A stretch of DNA of 12,783 nt from an uncultured Acidobacteriaceae bacterium (lineage in GTDB: Bacteria; Acidobacteriota; Terriglobia; Terriglobales; Acidobacteriaceae): contig CALFMO010000052.1 of assembly GCA_937879855.1 (NCBI GenBank), positions 1 through 12,783 of the forward strand, read 5' to 3'. The first letter of the stretch is position 1, and each line of letters starts with the position of its first letter. Shown in pieces: positions 1-8,100 of the stretch. The notes beneath the pieces are model-generated. The model saw nothing but the letters and a program-made list of their open reading frames with translations. It was not told the DNA's origin and ran no database searches. The translations under genes were made by a program, and so were the position numbers.

Positions 1-224
1 GCAAGTACATGTGTTTTCAAGCGAGTGCACGCCGTCCACAACCCGGTGACCGGAATTGGTGCAGAGCGGCACTCGCCTCTTCACAAACCCGGCGCCACAC
101 GCGGCTTTCCGCACGTTGTATTGAGAGGAATCGATGCGAGGTCTTGGTGTGAGCACGGTTTGCGATTTGTGAAAATCGCGCACTTCCCGCGTCCCGCAAA
201 GGATTTGAAGTCTGATTGCGTAGC

Positions 225-243
225 GACAGCCGCCTCGGCTGTC
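225..243. repeat. Perfect GC-rich hairpin (8-bp stem, 3-nt loop)
   Basis: GACAGCCG at 225-232 pairs perfectly with CGGCTGTC at 236-243 around the loop CCT. No T-run follows on either strand, so a plain intrinsic terminator is unlikely. I recall similar intergenic hairpins in acidobacterial genomes, but this was not checked here. Confidence 0.55.
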
Positions 244-319
244 CATCGAGAGCAGTTCGACAAGTTTTGATTGCACACGGCGGACGCGTTTAGCTGTAGC
301 GCAGTCCCTGAGGTTGCTC

Positions 320-406
320 TTCTTTCGCCCCTTCGGGGCTTTAATCATTGCCGACTCGTCACCCACGGCTTGCGCCGTGGGCTGCATTCTTTCGCCGCTT
401 CGCGGC
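320..406. repeat. Composite repeat of three consecutive hairpins
   Basis: Three stem-loops follow one another. GCCCC/GGGGC is at 327-331/335-339. CCCACGGC/GCCGTGGG is at 362-369/374-381 with a TTGC loop. GCCGC/GCGGC is at 394-398/402-406. The first and third are each preceded by the same ten bases, TTCTTTCGCC (320-329 and 387-396), so the unit is itself repeated. The element ends 12 bases from the metallopeptidase stop codon (418-420), so it would be transcribed as that gene's 3' end. It may act as a terminator or RNA-stabilising element, or it may be a dispersed REP-like repeat. Confidence 0.6.
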
Positions 407-417
407 TGCGAGAGCGC

Positions 418-852
418 TCAGGCCAGCTCTATCGTTTCATCTACCAAGCGCTTGTCAGACTCATCTGTACCCTTTAGTTCGAACGAGTTGGTTATGGCGG
501 CCGTTCCTTTTTCGACGCTGGTGATGACATAGGAGCAGCCAATCCAATGGGCTTCGGCCAGGTCGGTGGACGACCAGCGGGCAGGATGGTCCGGGTGGGA
601 GTGATAGAAGCCGACGATATCTTCACCGCGTTCGCGGCCTTCCCGCTGAACCCGTACTAGTTCCTTGGGATCGATGTTGTAGCGGTTGTGGGCGGAGTCG
701 GTGCGCGTGTTGCCGCAACGCGCGGTCGAGGTCACGATGCGGGTTCCGTCGTCCTCGACGCGGCCGAGCAGGATGCCGCAGCACTCGTGCGGATAAGTTT
801 CTTCGCCGTGTCGGCGCAAGGAGTCGTGGTCGTGGCGGGAAAGTTTTAGCAT
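418..852 (-). CDS. JAMM/Mov34 (MPN+) zinc metallopeptidase
   Basis: A 144-residue cytoplasmic protein of the bacterial JAMM (M67) family, with no signal peptide or membrane segment. The full zinc-site signature is present: catalytic Glu23 in the PHECCG segment, His84 and His86 in HSHPDHP, then Ser94 and Asp97, matching the E...HxHPx6SxxD pattern. The length is usual for stand-alone bacterial members. Relatives (Mec in mycobacteria and Streptomyces) cut amino acids from the C terminus of ubiquitin-like sulfur-carrier proteins; archaeal relatives remove ubiquitin-like modifiers. The gene lies 86 bases downstream of a CysM-type cysteine synthase on the same strand. In the CysO pathway this peptidase releases finished cysteine from the carrier, so that role is the best inference. 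The start at 852 has only a weak ribosome site. Family assignment is firm; substrate is inferred. Confidence 0.88.
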   Translation of the reverse strand: MLKLSRHDHDSLRRHGEETYPHECCGILLGRVEDDGTRIVTSTARCGNTRTDSAHNRYNIDPKELVRVQREGRERGEDIVGFYHSHPDHPARWSSTDLAEAHWIGCSYVITSVEKGTAAITNSFELKGTDESDKRLVDETIELA

Positions 853-878
853 CGCTCAATTCATTCCGAAATCAAAAT

Positions 879-920
879 CCCCACCCTCTCGCACAAAACG
901 CGAGAAGGGTGGGGCACCCT
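879..920 (-). terminator. Long hairpin between cysM and the JAMM gene, with a competing small hairpin
   Basis: The arms at 879-892 and 900-914 form a 14-bp stem with one bulged base (906) and a seven-base loop. Read on the minus strand it lies just after the cysM stop and is followed by ATTTTGAT, a modest T-rich tail. A second hairpin, AGGGTG/CACCCT (906-911 with 915-920), uses part of the same arm, so the two cannot form together. It could be a partial terminator lowering JAMM expression relative to cysM, an attenuator, or a dispersed acidobacterial repeat. The pairing is seen directly; the function is inferred. Confidence 0.5.
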
Positions 921-938
921 AAGCAATCAAAATTTCTA

Positions 939-1946
939 TCAGCCTTCGCTCCAGAATCGCTCGCTTAGGTACTTCTCACCAGAGTCGCAAAGGATGGTCA
1001 CAATTACCGCTTCGCGTCCCTTTTTCAGTGGCAGTTCGCGGGCAATCTTCAGACATCCCACGACGGCGGCGGCGGAGGAGATGCCTACCAGCAGCCCGGC
1101 ATTACGCGAGAGTTGGCGGGCCATAGCGTAGGCGTCTTCCGTGGCGATTTCGAGATTCTTGTCAGCGAGTCGCGGATCGTAAATTTTCGGCACAATCGCA
1201 CTGGGCATGTGCTTAGCGCCTTCAATTCCGTGAAACGACGAGTCTGGCTGCAGCGAGATGCATTTCACCGCAGGATTCAACTCTTTCATGCGGCGCGTCG
1301 TACCGACAAAAGTGCCGCTCGTACCGAGCATCGCAACAAAATGGGTGACACGTCCTTGCGTTTGCTGCCAGATTTCGTTGGCCGTGCCGTAGTAGTGCGC
1401 TTTCCAGTTGGCTTCATTGGAATATTGGTCTGCGTAGAAATATTGATCCGGATGGTTGCGCGCAAGTTCGCGGGCCATGCGAATCGCGCCATCGGAACCA
1501 TCGGCGGGGTCGGTATAAAGAATGTTTGCGCCGTAGCCCTGGAGGATCTGCTTGCGCTCGCGCGAAACATTCTCTGGCATGCACAGAGTGACGGAGAATC
1601 CCTCGGCAGCTCCCAGCATGGCGTAAGCGATGCCGGTATTTCCGCTGGTAGAGTCGAGCAGAATCTGGCCGGGGCGGAGTTGACCGTTGCGGCGAGCTTC
1701 GGCGACGATGTTGGCGGCGGCGCGATCTTTGACTGATCCGCCGGGGTTATACCATTCAGCCTTACCCAGAAGTGCTATGCCAGGCAGGTCGCGAGTGAGC
1801 GCATCCAAACGCAGCAGCGGCGTGTTGCCGATCCGCTCAATCAGGCTGTGACCCAGGGTTTCGCCTAGTCCTAGAGCGCTTTCACGTGACCTTTCAGGTT
1901 CTGTCGCCGTGGATTCTGCTGCCATTCTTGTAGATCCGTATGCCAT
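939..1946 (-). CDS. cysM: PLP-dependent cysteine synthase, CysM type
   Basis: A 335-residue fold-type II PLP enzyme that makes cysteine by beta-replacement of an activated serine (O-acetyl- or O-phosphoserine) with a sulfur donor. The PLP lysine is Lys73 in NPGGSVKDRAA. The substrate/PLP loop STSGNTG spans 99-105, the phosphate-binding GTSGT 208-212, the GISSAA segment 288-293, and the C-terminal DSGEKYLS 321-328. The first 33 or so residues are polar and variable, ahead of the conserved SLIERIGNTPLLRL. The start at 1946 is the longest; Met8 (codon at 1925) is possible, and neither has a strong ribosome site. The GG in NPGGS, the QYSNEAN segment and the JAMM peptidase downstream favour the CysM/CysO branch over classical CysK, although E. 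coli-type CysM works without a carrier. Enzyme class is firm; sulfur donor is inferred. Confidence 0.93.
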   Translation of the reverse strand: MAYGSTRMAAESTATEPERSRESALGLGETLGHSLIERIGNTPLLRLDALTRDLPGIALLGKAEWYNPGGSVKDRAAANIVAEARRNGQLRPGQILLDSTSGNTGIAYAMLGAAEGFSVTLCMPENVSRERKQILQGYGANILYTDPADGSDGAIRMARELARNHPDQYFYADQYSNEANWKAHYYGTANEIWQQTQGRVTHFVAMLGTSGTFVGTTRRMKELNPAVKCISLQPDSSFHGIEGAKHMPSAIVPKIYDPRLADKNLEIATEDAYAMARQLSRNAGLLVGISSAAAVVGCLKIARELPLKKGREAVIVTILCDSGEKYLSERFWSEG

Positions 1947-2010
1947 GTGTGAACCGAAATGCCGTGACCAACGTAATGTGCTATATGGTTCGAAACAAGA
2001 TATGTAGTAG

Positions 2011-2028
2011 CTTGTTTAGATGAACAAG
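2011..2028. promoter_or_regulatory. Inverted repeat in the cysM divergent promoter region, possible operator
   Basis: CTTGTT (2011-2016) and AACAAG (2023-2028) form a perfect 6-bp inverted repeat around TAGATG. A further AACAAG lies at 1994-1999. It sits about 65 bases upstream of the cysM start, in the gap shared with the divergent gene at 2116. The size and AT-rich core suit a dimeric repressor of the MarR or TetR kind, but no regulator is encoded nearby. No convincing -35/-10 pair was found for either gene. Confidence 0.3.
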
Positions 2029-2115
2029 TTTCGCCCGGCGATGCAGCTCCTGTAAAGTTACGCTCGATCTCATAATGTATGCATCTAATAGACGAGCATC
2101 GGCCGGCAAGGAAAG

Positions 2116-2613
2116 GTGACGTATAAAGAAATGGCCAAAACTATTGAAGCACGAACCTACGAGGAAGCGCTAGCCTGGTTGCGCGATCACGGGTTCGACT
2201 TAACCGACGCCCCCGGCACTAATGCTCGCACATTTCTGCGGAAATACAATGTTTCGGCGGCCATCCAGAAGGGCCCCGACGACAGCGTAAAGATTTTCGC
2301 GTATCCCGGCTACCTGATTGGCAGCGAGATTTCAAAGCTCATCAACCGCGGATACCAGCAGTTTCTCAAGACTTCCAAGACAGAAATTCCGGCGACTGCC
2401 GATCACTTGAAAGCGATACAGCAGTTTTCCGAGGAGTTGAAGGAAGCGTTGGGGTTGCCGAGCCTGTATAACGAGTCGTTGGGAACGGTCAGCGAAGCGT
2501 ATCAGTACGATCGCATCGAGAACCGCGACAAGGCGCCGGTGGATCGGCCGAAGCGTCCGTGGGAGGTCGCTGGCAAGCCAGCCGCAATCGCGGCGAAGAA
2601 GGGCCGGGCGTAG
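2116..2613 (+). CDS. Hypothetical protein, small and cytoplasmic
   Basis: Not recognised. The frame gives 165 residues from a GTG at 2116, or 160 from the ATG at 2131. AAGGA lies only three bases before the GTG, while AAAGGTGA lies 11 bases before the ATG, so the start is uncertain; the segment KTIEARTYEEALAWLRDHGFDL that opens the folded part is present either way. There is no signal peptide or membrane segment. The N-terminal two thirds look like a compact mixed alpha/beta domain, with an amphipathic helix (TYEEALAWLRDHGF), a likely beta stretch (DSVKIFAYPGYLIGSEI), and helices around 80-115. The tail is rich in Lys, Pro and Ala (RPKRPWEVAGKPAAIAAKK) and probably disordered and basic. It is divergent from cysM and convergent with xylA, with only eight bases between stop codons. 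The steady codon pattern supports a real gene; no function is proposed. Confidence 0.75.
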   Translation: MTYKEMAKTIEARTYEEALAWLRDHGFDLTDAPGTNARTFLRKYNVSAAIQKGPDDSVKIFAYPGYLIGSEISKLINRGYQQFLKTSKTEIPATADHLKAIQQFSEELKEALGLPSLYNESLGTVSEAYQYDRIENRDKAPVDRPKRPWEVAGKPAAIAAKKGRA

Positions 2614-2621
2614 CAACTGAG

Positions 2622-3818
2622 TCAGCGAGCCCCTAGCAGAATGTCTACTGTTAGCTGGTCGAGCCTCTCGTACGGCAGGCGTTTCTTCAGGATCGCATCT
2701 TTATCAAAAACATGGGACAACAACGCAACTGATCCCTTTTCTGAATAACGACTCGCTTTCGGAGTGCTGCGACCTGAAGACGAGACTTCTTTGAGAATGG
2801 ATTGAATTTCCTCGTTGGCGTTCCAGCGGGCCGCCTTTTCTTTCAATATCAAATAGGTTCGCATGCAACCGCGGGCAAAATCTTTGACTCCGTCATAATC
2901 TTCCGTGCGGTAAGCATGGGCGTCGAAATGGCGCGGGCCGTCATAGCCGACATCCTCCAGAAACTTGACCAGCCAGAATGCAGACTTAGGATTGGCCGAT
3001 CCGAAACGCAGGTCCTGATCGTAGCGTCCGGGAGCCTGATCGTTTAGATCGATATGAAATAGCTTCCCCGCCTCCCAGGCCTGGGCAACTCCGTGCATGA
3101 AGTTGAGTCCGGCCATTTGTTCATGCGCGACTTCCGGATTGACGCCGACCATCTCGGGATGATCAAGCGTAGGAATGAATCCAAGATAGTGTCCGGTGGT
3201 CGCCATATAAATGTCGCCGCGCGGCTCGTTGGGCTTGGCTTCCAGGGCGAAGCGGTATCCATAACCGCGTGCGATGTTGTACTCGCAAAGATAATTGACT
3301 GCCTCGCGCAGGCGTTTAACGGCTTCGTCTGCGCGGCGGCAGGCATCGGTTTCAACACCTTCTCGGCCACCCCACAAGACAAAAATCTTCGCGCCCAGCT
3401 CTGCGCCCAGGTCCATGGCGCGCATTGTTTTCTGCAAAGCGTAAGCGCGCACTTCGGGATCGTTGGCGGTAAAGGCTCCGTCGCGAAATACGGGGTGAAA
3501 AAATAGGGCCACGGTCGCCATGGGGACGACGATGCCACTTTGCTGACAGGCTTTGCGGAATTCTCGGACGATGCGGTCGCGCTCCGACGGCGAGGCGTCA
3601 ATCGGGACTAGGTCGTTGTCGTGCAGATTGACACCCCAGGCGCCGATTTCCCCAAGCACCGAGGCGATCTCCGTCGGCGGCATAGTTCGGCGAACCGCAT
3701 CGCCGAATGGGTCACGACCACGATTCCCGAGGGTCCACAATCCGAACGAAAATTTGTGTTCCGGCTTTGGTTGGTAAAGATTACTGCTGGCGCTCGATCG
3801 CAGCTTCTTCGCAGTCAT
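2622..3818 (-). CDS. xylA: Xylose isomerase
   Basis: A 398-residue cytoplasmic metal-dependent isomerase that converts D-xylose to D-xylulose (and D-glucose to D-fructose), close in length to the Streptomyces/Actinoplanes class I enzymes. Every active-site residue of the Streptomyces enzyme is present at a constant offset of +12: Trp28, His66 and Asp69 (NLHDND), Phe106, Trp149 (VLWGGREG), Glu193 and Lys195 (ALEAKP), Glu229 and His232 (NPEVAHE), Asp257 (HIDLND), Asp267 and Asp269 (RYDQD), and Asp299 (HFDAH). Both metal sites and the ring-opening pair should therefore work. The start at 3818 is fixed by GGAG eight bases upstream, inside the end of the TPR gene, whose TAA shares one base with this ATG. 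That implies a shared transcript and coupled translation. No xylulokinase gene is visible. Family and function are firm. Confidence 0.95.
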   Translation of the reverse strand: MTAKKLRSSASSNLYQPKPEHKFSFGLWTLGNRGRDPFGDAVRRTMPPTEIASVLGEIGAWGVNLHDNDLVPIDASPSERDRIVREFRKACQQSGIVVPMATVALFFHPVFRDGAFTANDPEVRAYALQKTMRAMDLGAELGAKIFVLWGGREGVETDACRRADEAVKRLREAVNYLCEYNIARGYGYRFALEAKPNEPRGDIYMATTGHYLGFIPTLDHPEMVGVNPEVAHEQMAGLNFMHGVAQAWEAGKLFHIDLNDQAPGRYDQDLRFGSANPKSAFWLVKFLEDVGYDGPRHFDAHAYRTEDYDGVKDFARGCMRTYLILKEKAARWNANEEIQSILKEVSSSGRSTPKASRYSEKGSVALLSHVFDKDAILKKRLPYERLDQLTVDILLGAR

Positions 3819-4981
3819 TATTTATTCTCCGGCGGTTTGTCCTGAGGCGGATCCAAGGGCGGCGGGGAGGAAGAAATCTTTCCCACCAAACTGTCCTCCG
3901 CCTTATTGTGCAATTCCTGGACCTTGTGAAGTTCCTTCTCCGCGTCTGCAGTCTTGCCTTGTGCCTGATACAGACGCCCTAACTGGTAGTGTGCGTCGGG
4001 TAGGGAAGGATCGAGGGCCACGGCGTGAAGAAGAGCTGTTTGCGCTTCTTTGTAGTCTTTCTGCTGCATGTAGATCGCGCCCAGGTCAACATAGACAATG
4101 CGCAGGTTCTTCTGTGCGCTCAACGAGCGTTTCAAAAAGGAGAGAGCCTGATCTGGGTGGTTGCTCTTCCATTCGATATCTCCCAGGTATGCCAGGGCCT
4201 GCGCATGCCCAGCATCGAGAACGATTTCACGCTCAAACTCTTTCTTTGCCGCGTCGTACTGCTGCGTTTTCCAGTAGAGATATCCGAGGCCGAAATGAAC
4301 ATTCGGCTCGCTCGGGGAAATCTTCACGGCGGTTTCGAACTCGGCGATGGCCTCCGTGGTCTTCCCCAAGCCATCCAAAGCCTCACCCAGAAGGACGTGA
4401 GCCCCGGCAGAATCTGGGTTTTGTTGCAGAAGTTGACGAAACTCTTCGAGCGCGCAGGAATAGTTCTTCGCCCACAAGCAGCTTTGCGCTAAGAGGCGAT
4501 GCAATTCCAGGTTCCCGGGATCGGCCTTGGCCGCGGGCTGGAGATACGTTACGGCGTCGGCAAAGCGTTGTACGCCGTAGTAACTGAGGCCGAGCAGCGT
4601 TCGAGCCTGGTTATCGGTGGGATCGGAGATGAGGGCACTGCGAAGCGCAACGGCGGCTGGCTTGAAGTGGCCCTGCTTAAATTCTGCCAGACCCAGGTTC
4701 AGTTCCACGCCGGGAAGCTTCGGATTCAGGGCCAGACCCTTCCTGTACGCGGCGGCCGCTTCCGCATACTTACCCTCCTTAGAGAGCACTACTCCGAGAC
4801 TGGCGAAGGCTGCGGCGTCATTCCGATTGCGCGCGATCACGGCCTGCCAAACCTGGGCGGACTCTGCCAACTTTCCTTGCTGTTCGAGGGCGATTGCGTC
4901 GGCGGGGCTAGCGGACTGGGCGGACGCAAAGATGGGCGCGAGAAGCGCGATGAAAATGAGTTCTATTTTGTGGTTCTTCAT
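3818..4981 (-). CDS. Exported TPR-repeat protein
   Basis: A 387-residue protein with a signal peptide: a basic start (MKNHK), a hydrophobic core (IELIFIALLAPIF) and a likely cleavage site after ASA at residue 21. The mature part is almost entirely tetratricopeptide repeats. I count about ten 34-residue units between residues 26 and 360, many with the canonical G-Y-A-P positions (for example GKYAEAAAAYRKGLALNP). The tail after about 365 is Pro- and Lys-rich (PPPLDPPQDKPPENK) and likely disordered. TPR arrays are protein-binding scaffolds, and this one would act in the periplasm or at the outer membrane. It is the first gene of an operon with xylA (one-base overlap), an odd partner for a cytoplasmic enzyme. 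The start at 4981 is the only one that keeps the signal peptide; its ribosome site is weak. No partner can be named. Confidence 0.85.
   Translation of the reverse strand: MKNHKIELIFIALLAPIFASAQSASPADAIALEQQGKLAESAQVWQAVIARNRNDAAAFASLGVVLSKEGKYAEAAAAYRKGLALNPKLPGVELNLGLAEFKQGHFKPAAVALRSALISDPTDNQARTLLGLSYYGVQRFADAVTYLQPAAKADPGNLELHRLLAQSCLWAKNYSCALEEFRQLLQQNPDSAGAHVLLGEALDGLGKTTEAIAEFETAVKISPSEPNVHFGLGYLYWKTQQYDAAKKEFEREIVLDAGHAQALAYLGDIEWKSNHPDQALSFLKRSLSAQKNLRIVYVDLGAIYMQQKDYKEAQTALLHAVALDPSLPDAHYQLGRLYQAQGKTADAEKELHKVQELHNKAEDSLVGKISSSPPPLDPPQDKPPENK
3827..3830 (-). promoter_or_regulatory. Ribosome binding site of xylA inside the TPR gene
   Basis: On the minus strand GGAG is followed by eight bases and then the xylA ATG at 3818. 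It lies within the last codons of the TPR gene, so ribosomes ending there would be positioned to restart on xylA. Confidence 0.6.
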
Positions 4982-5108
4982 GCCCGATGTTCACTGACAA
5001 TGTTACCAAGCGCAAGTTTGCCTCCGGTTTGCCCGATGCGCTGGGTGGTTGCTGGACACAGCATTAGAAAGTTCGAAGAGGGCACATCGAAGCGATCAGA
5101 AACTTATG

Positions 5109-5143
5109 GCCCCGCTCGCCCTCGTACTGAGTGCGAGCGGGGC
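5109..5143 (-). terminator. Strong hairpin after the TonB-dependent receptor gene
   Basis: GCCCCGCTCGC (5109-5119) pairs perfectly with its complement at 5133-5143, an 11-bp very GC-rich stem with a 13-base loop. On the minus strand it begins 28 bases past the receptor stop codon and lies about 130 bases upstream of the TPR gene start. The sequence after the stem (CATAAGTTTCTG) has no proper T-run, so it may be an imperfect intrinsic terminator or a 3'-end stabiliser. It suggests that the receptor and the TPR-xylA operon are separate transcripts. Confidence 0.6.
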
Positions 5144-5170
5144 GTGAGGTGGACTCTGGAAGAAGCGGAC

Positions 5171-8100
5171 CTAGTACATCAGCTTCAGACCGAGTTGGAA
5201 CTGTCGTCCGTCAAAGGCCGAAGTGACTTGGCCAAAGTTGCTAGACCCTATGTTGTTGCCAATGCCGCCGTTGTTTTTGTCACCTTTAAACTGCGTATGG
5301 TTCCAAGCGTTGAAGGCGTCTGCCCGGAACTCCATTTTGAACCTCTCCGTGAACGCGAATACCTTTTTGAGAGAGAGGTCGAAGTTATTGCGACCCGGAC
5401 CGCGGATAGCGTCAAATCCCAAATTGCCATAGCAGTCTGGGCCTGTCGCGCAGACAGGAGCCGAGAAGACGGACGTGTTAAACCAAGAGGCAACGGTTTT
5501 CGGATACGAAATCGAGCCGTTCACGTTCGGTCGGGTTCCGGAATTGCTGATAATGCTGGAGGCAGTCGTTCCGCTCACTCCGAGGTTGATGGGAGCTCCG
5601 CTCTCTTCGGTGATGATGGCCGACAGTCCCCATCCGCCCAGCCCTCCCTTAACCAAACCGTTGGGACTGTTCCGGAAAAACGGGATGTCATAAACGAAGT
5701 TAGTGAAGAAGATGTTCCTTCGGTCGAACTGAGAAGGCCCGAAATCATACTTCCAGCCGACGTAAGGATTGGTGACGTTTTGGAGGTCGCCGCCACTGCC
5801 GTTGCTGGTGGTCGAATCCTCTGCTTTGGAGAGTGTGTACGCAACTTGCAAGTGGAGGTCACGATGCACAGTCCCGTTCAGAGAAGTCTGAAGGGAGTTG
5901 TATTTTGCGTTTCCCCCGTTTGTCGCCAACCGGATGCCGCCGAAGCCGAGGTACTGGACCTTCGTATTGTCGAGCGCACCTTTCGCGACCATGCCGGGCA
6001 GCAAACTCTCAGGCGGAAGATTGATCGCCTGATAGTAGTTTTCGTGCCGTCCCTGACTACCAACGTAAGACACGGACAATACTGCGTTGGTTCCCACTGA
6101 CTGCTGGACGCCAGCGCTGTACTGGTAACTCAACGGAGCCGGGTAGTGCTGCGAGATGCCAGTGACGCCGAGTGGCAAGACCGGCAAAGCCGCAGCGGTG
6201 ATGACGTTGCCGGAGGCCAGGCTGAGACCTGGATTCGACAGCGAAACATTGTTGAGCGTGGGGTTCGGATCACCCGGGGGGTTCACCGCTCCGTTATACA
6301 TGTCGTTCCCTTGGATGCGCTCGTACATGATGCCGAAACCGCCGCGAATGACCGTTTTACCTTGACCGGTAAGGTCATAAGCGAAGCCGAGGCGCGGGCC
6401 CCAGTTGTTCCACGAATTGTTCACCAAGCCCTTGGGAATTCCATTGACGCCACCTACGCCGATTCCATTGAGATAGAACTGATAACCTCCCAAAATCGGA
6501 TTGCTACTGGTAACCAGCCCCGGGCTCGGTCCGCCCGTGCAGAAACCTAGCGTCGGCACGGAGTTCTTGCTGCAGATATGTCCGTTCGAGTCGAACGTAG
6601 CTGCGTTCGCTGGGTTATACAGGCTGGGATAGAAATTCGAAGACAGGTGGTTGGCTTCGTAGGTATGCGGAATGCCATCCCATCGCAGTCCCAAGTTTAA
6701 GGTGAGCCGGCTGTTTACGCGCCAGTTATCCTGGACATACGCTGCCGGGGAAATGTTATTCCACTGGCCGTGAATCTTGACGCCATCCTCCGTATATTGC
6801 TGGGCATAGCCGAGGAGGAAATCTGCATAGTCCGATCCACAAATCTGAGTACTCGACTTAACACATGTGGCAGGCCTGGTGAACGATCCGTCGAAGGTAA
6901 AGTTGCCCTGTGTGTTCGCGAAGGCATCCTGGCCTTTCTTGTAGAGTGCCCAACTAAACCCAAATTTGAGTTGGTGAGGGCCTTTGGTCCAGGAAACATC
7001 GTCGCGAATCTGGTAATCGTCCGCCTTGTTAACCCACGGTGTCCAGTTGGAAGTGTAGTTTGACCCGGTTATACCCGACAGGTTGATCGAGGGGATGCGG
7101 GTATCAACGTTGGGCCCAGTAAACAGCCGGTTGAAAGTAAAGCTGCTGGGGGCGCTGACCAAGTTGTTGGGGATGATGTTGATACGGTTGCCGTTGTAGT
7201 TGAAAGCGGTCTCGTTGAGCAGGGTCGGACTGATCACGTAGGTCGCATGGACCACCGCACTATACGAGGGATTGCCAAACACATCGGCGATCGAGGGCAC
7301 GTTGTCGCCGCTCCACTGTGTGGTCCCGTACGTCTGGGAAATTTGCTCGGAGATCCAGTGTCCGAAGACTGAGAACTTCGGTGTGAACGTGTGATCAACG
7401 CGTGCAATTTCCTCCCGCAACGTCGTCGGGGAATTATTGCCGCCCTGAAAAAATGCGCCGTTCGTGGGTGCCGGGAAGATCCCGCCGTACTTGCCTCCGG
7501 CGGTCAGCAAGGCTTTCGCATTGCTATTGATCATGCAGTCGGGAATCGTGTTGTTGGGGAATGGCTGACCCGGAACGATCCCAGCCGGAGCGACGCCGCC
7601 AGGGCAATTGGCGAATTCATTAGCGATCCCAGTGGGTACCGCGATAGGATTTGTTTTGTTGTTATAAGTAGTCGGGATCACCGCGCCGGTTCCAGCGCCG
7701 CCCGCGTCGGGATACGAACTTGCCAGCGGAACTTGCTGGTTGAGCAGGCCGCCATCAATCTCTTTGCGCCATTCCTGGTTGTAGAAGAAGAAGGTCGGAT
7801 GGCTCTTCCAGAGAGGAACCTGTCCTCCGAGGTTGAAGCCATAAATGTTGTAGCGAAGTTCGGCGACCTTAGCCGGCGGGCGGTTGAAGTAGTTGCGCGC
7901 ATCGAGCGCGTCATTGCGAAATAGTTCCCAGGCTTCAGCGTGGAATTGCTTTGTCCCCGACTTGATCACCGTGGTGATAGTTGCGGCCGAAGCAAGACCA
8001 TACTCGGCGCTGTAGTTTGATGTCATATTGCGGAACTCAGCGATGGAGTCGAGCGAAGGCATGACGCTGCCGCTGCTGCCGCCGCGATCGAGGTTTTCAC

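Larger units (their letters stand above)
1..417. other. Gene-free region with hairpin repeats
   Basis: No open reading frame here looks like a protein. The short frames on both strands have no recognisable motif, and some run through the hairpins. The region contains a perfect inverted repeat at 225-243 and three close hairpins at 327-406, all GC-rich with short loops. It lies just beyond the stop codon of the minus-strand metallopeptidase gene, so part of it may be that transcript's 3' end. A gene remnant in 1-220 cannot be excluded, but nothing recognisable is left. Confidence 0.5.

Noticed and set aside
25..270. Small plus-strand frame at the left end
   Set aside because: Composition is not protein-like, there is no ribosome site or motif, and it runs through a perfect hairpin.
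225..406. CRISPR array
   Set aside because: The hairpins differ in sequence and spacing and there are no regular repeats and spacers.
1113..1736. Plus-strand open frame of 207 codons
   Set aside because: It is antisense to the conserved core of cysM; an open shadow frame is expected in GC-rich coding DNA.
2051..2062. GTAA-AG-TTAC inverted repeat near the divergent cysM promoter
   Set aside because: The arms are only four bases and the spacing differs from the operator at 8823-8838; chance is likely.
4997..5015. Possible copy of the LacI-like operator upstream of the TPR-xylA operon (TTGGTAACATTGTCAG)
   Set aside because: It matches the shared site at only about 7 of 16 positions and its own symmetry is poor, so I do not place the xylA operon in the same predicted regulon.
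4499..6100. Long plus-strand open frame (533 codons)
   Set aside because: It lies antisense across the TPR gene, the intergenic hairpin and the end of the receptor gene, all of which are well supported. Its translation has no family features.
6353..6371. Inverted repeat inside the receptor gene
   Set aside because: It lies in conserved barrel coding sequence and has no promoter context, so it is probably incidental.
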